Part shown: positions 5,251 to 5,455 of the stretch, in pieces
How the letters are laid out: each line of letters begins with the position of its first letter
Position numbering within the stretch: the first letter of the stretch is position 1
DNA from: Leptospira ellisii
GTDB lineage: Bacteria; Spirochaetota; Leptospiria; Leptospirales; Leptospiraceae
Direction of reading: 5' to 3'
Length of the DNA stretch: 5,455 nt
NCBI RefSeq assembly: GCF_002811955.1
Contig: NZ_NPEF01000244.1
Coordinates: 1 to 5,455, forward strand
Notes under the pieces: generated by a model
The model's database searches: none
What the model was told of the DNA's origin: nothing
Seen by the model: the letters and a program-made list of their open reading frames with translations, nothing else
Made by a program: the position numbers and the translations under genes

Positions 5251-5455
5251 ATGAATTCCAATCGAACCTTCCTTCGTCCCATTTTCCTCCATTCGTTTAT
5301 CGTTTTTGCGATCGTCTCTTTCGTTCCTTCCTTGTTCTCCAAGGAAAGGGAAAAAACTCCCGAACTTCAGGAAGTGATCCCTTTCGCTCAAGCCGAATCC
5401 GATCTTAAGGCGACCGCTCCGGTCACTTCGATCGATCCGAAACACAAAGAGGAAG
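5251..5455 (+). CDS. Exported protein of unknown function, N-terminal fragment (cut by window edge)
   Basis: An ATG at 5251 opens a frame of 68 codons that is still open at the right edge. The first 30 residues form a signal peptide: basic residues at R5 and R9, a hydrophobic core at about 10-29 (IFLHSFIVFAIVSFVPSLF), and a likely signal peptidase I site after S30. There is no Cys near that site, so it is not an obvious lipoprotein. The mature part starts KEREKTPELQEV and is hydrophilic and charged, with no family I recognise. An in-frame stop at 5215-5217, with no start codon between, fixes the start. It probably belongs to a separate transcript from the hydrolase, given the 159-base gap and the promoter candidate. 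The product is likely periplasmic or outer-membrane associated, but its function cannot be stated. Confidence 0.7.
   Translation, partial: MNSNRTFLRPIFLHSFIVFAIVSFVPSLFSKEREKTPELQEVIPFAQAESDLKATAPVTSIDPKHKEE

Noticed and set aside
5142..5408. Plus-strand open frame of 88 codons near the right edge
   Set aside because: It overlaps in another frame the 5251 gene, which has a clear signal peptide; its own product has no recognisable features.

Overview
The window reads as ordinary chromosomal DNA from a bacterium of roughly 50% GC. My best guess is a higher-GC Leptospira or a close spirochete relative. That guess rests on the mix of genes (a membrane AraC regulator, an M24-like peptidase, a COG3687-type protein, an SDR and an epoxide-hydrolase-like protein), the TTCGGA/TCCG-rich coding style and the weak ribosome binding sites. 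No rRNA or other phylogenetic marker is present, so the genus is an inference. I see no mobile element, CRISPR array, tRNA or rRNA.

Layout. (1) Positions 1-94, minus strand: the first 31 codons of a type II citrate synthase gene (gltA) that runs off the left edge. (2) 95-210: a divergent intergenic region with one short dyad. (3) 211-1308, plus strand: a membrane-anchored AraC-family regulator with seven predicted transmembrane helices followed by an AraC DNA-binding domain. (4) 1309-1400: a gap with a perfect 6-bp-stem inverted repeat. (5) 1401-2372: an M24 (creatinase/aminopeptidase P-fold) protein with all five metal ligands, an atypical His motif, an insertion and a basic tail. (6) 2419-3249: a COG3687/PF10118 'predicted metal-dependent hydrolase' whose helices carry two ExxH motifs, suggesting a ferritin-like di-metal protein, plus one membrane segment. 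(7) 3246-4073: a classical short-chain dehydrogenase whose ATG overlaps the previous stop (ATGA). (8) 4132-5091: an alpha/beta hydrolase with an Asp-nucleophile triad and cap tyrosines, typical of epoxide hydrolases. (9) 5251-5455: the start of a gene for an exported protein, cut by the right edge and preceded by an extended -10 promoter candidate.

How they fit together. The genes from 1401 to 5091 point the same way with short gaps or overlaps, and probably form one or two operons, perhaps under the AraC regulator just upstream. The core trio (putative di-metal membrane enzyme, SDR, epoxide hydrolase) suggests modification of a lipophilic substrate: an oxidation step, a dehydrogenation/reduction and an epoxide opening. 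The adjacent SDR and epoxide hydrolase genes resemble a split version of mycobacterial EphD, in which an epoxide-hydrolase domain and an SDR domain are fused in one protein. The substrate cannot be read from the sequence.
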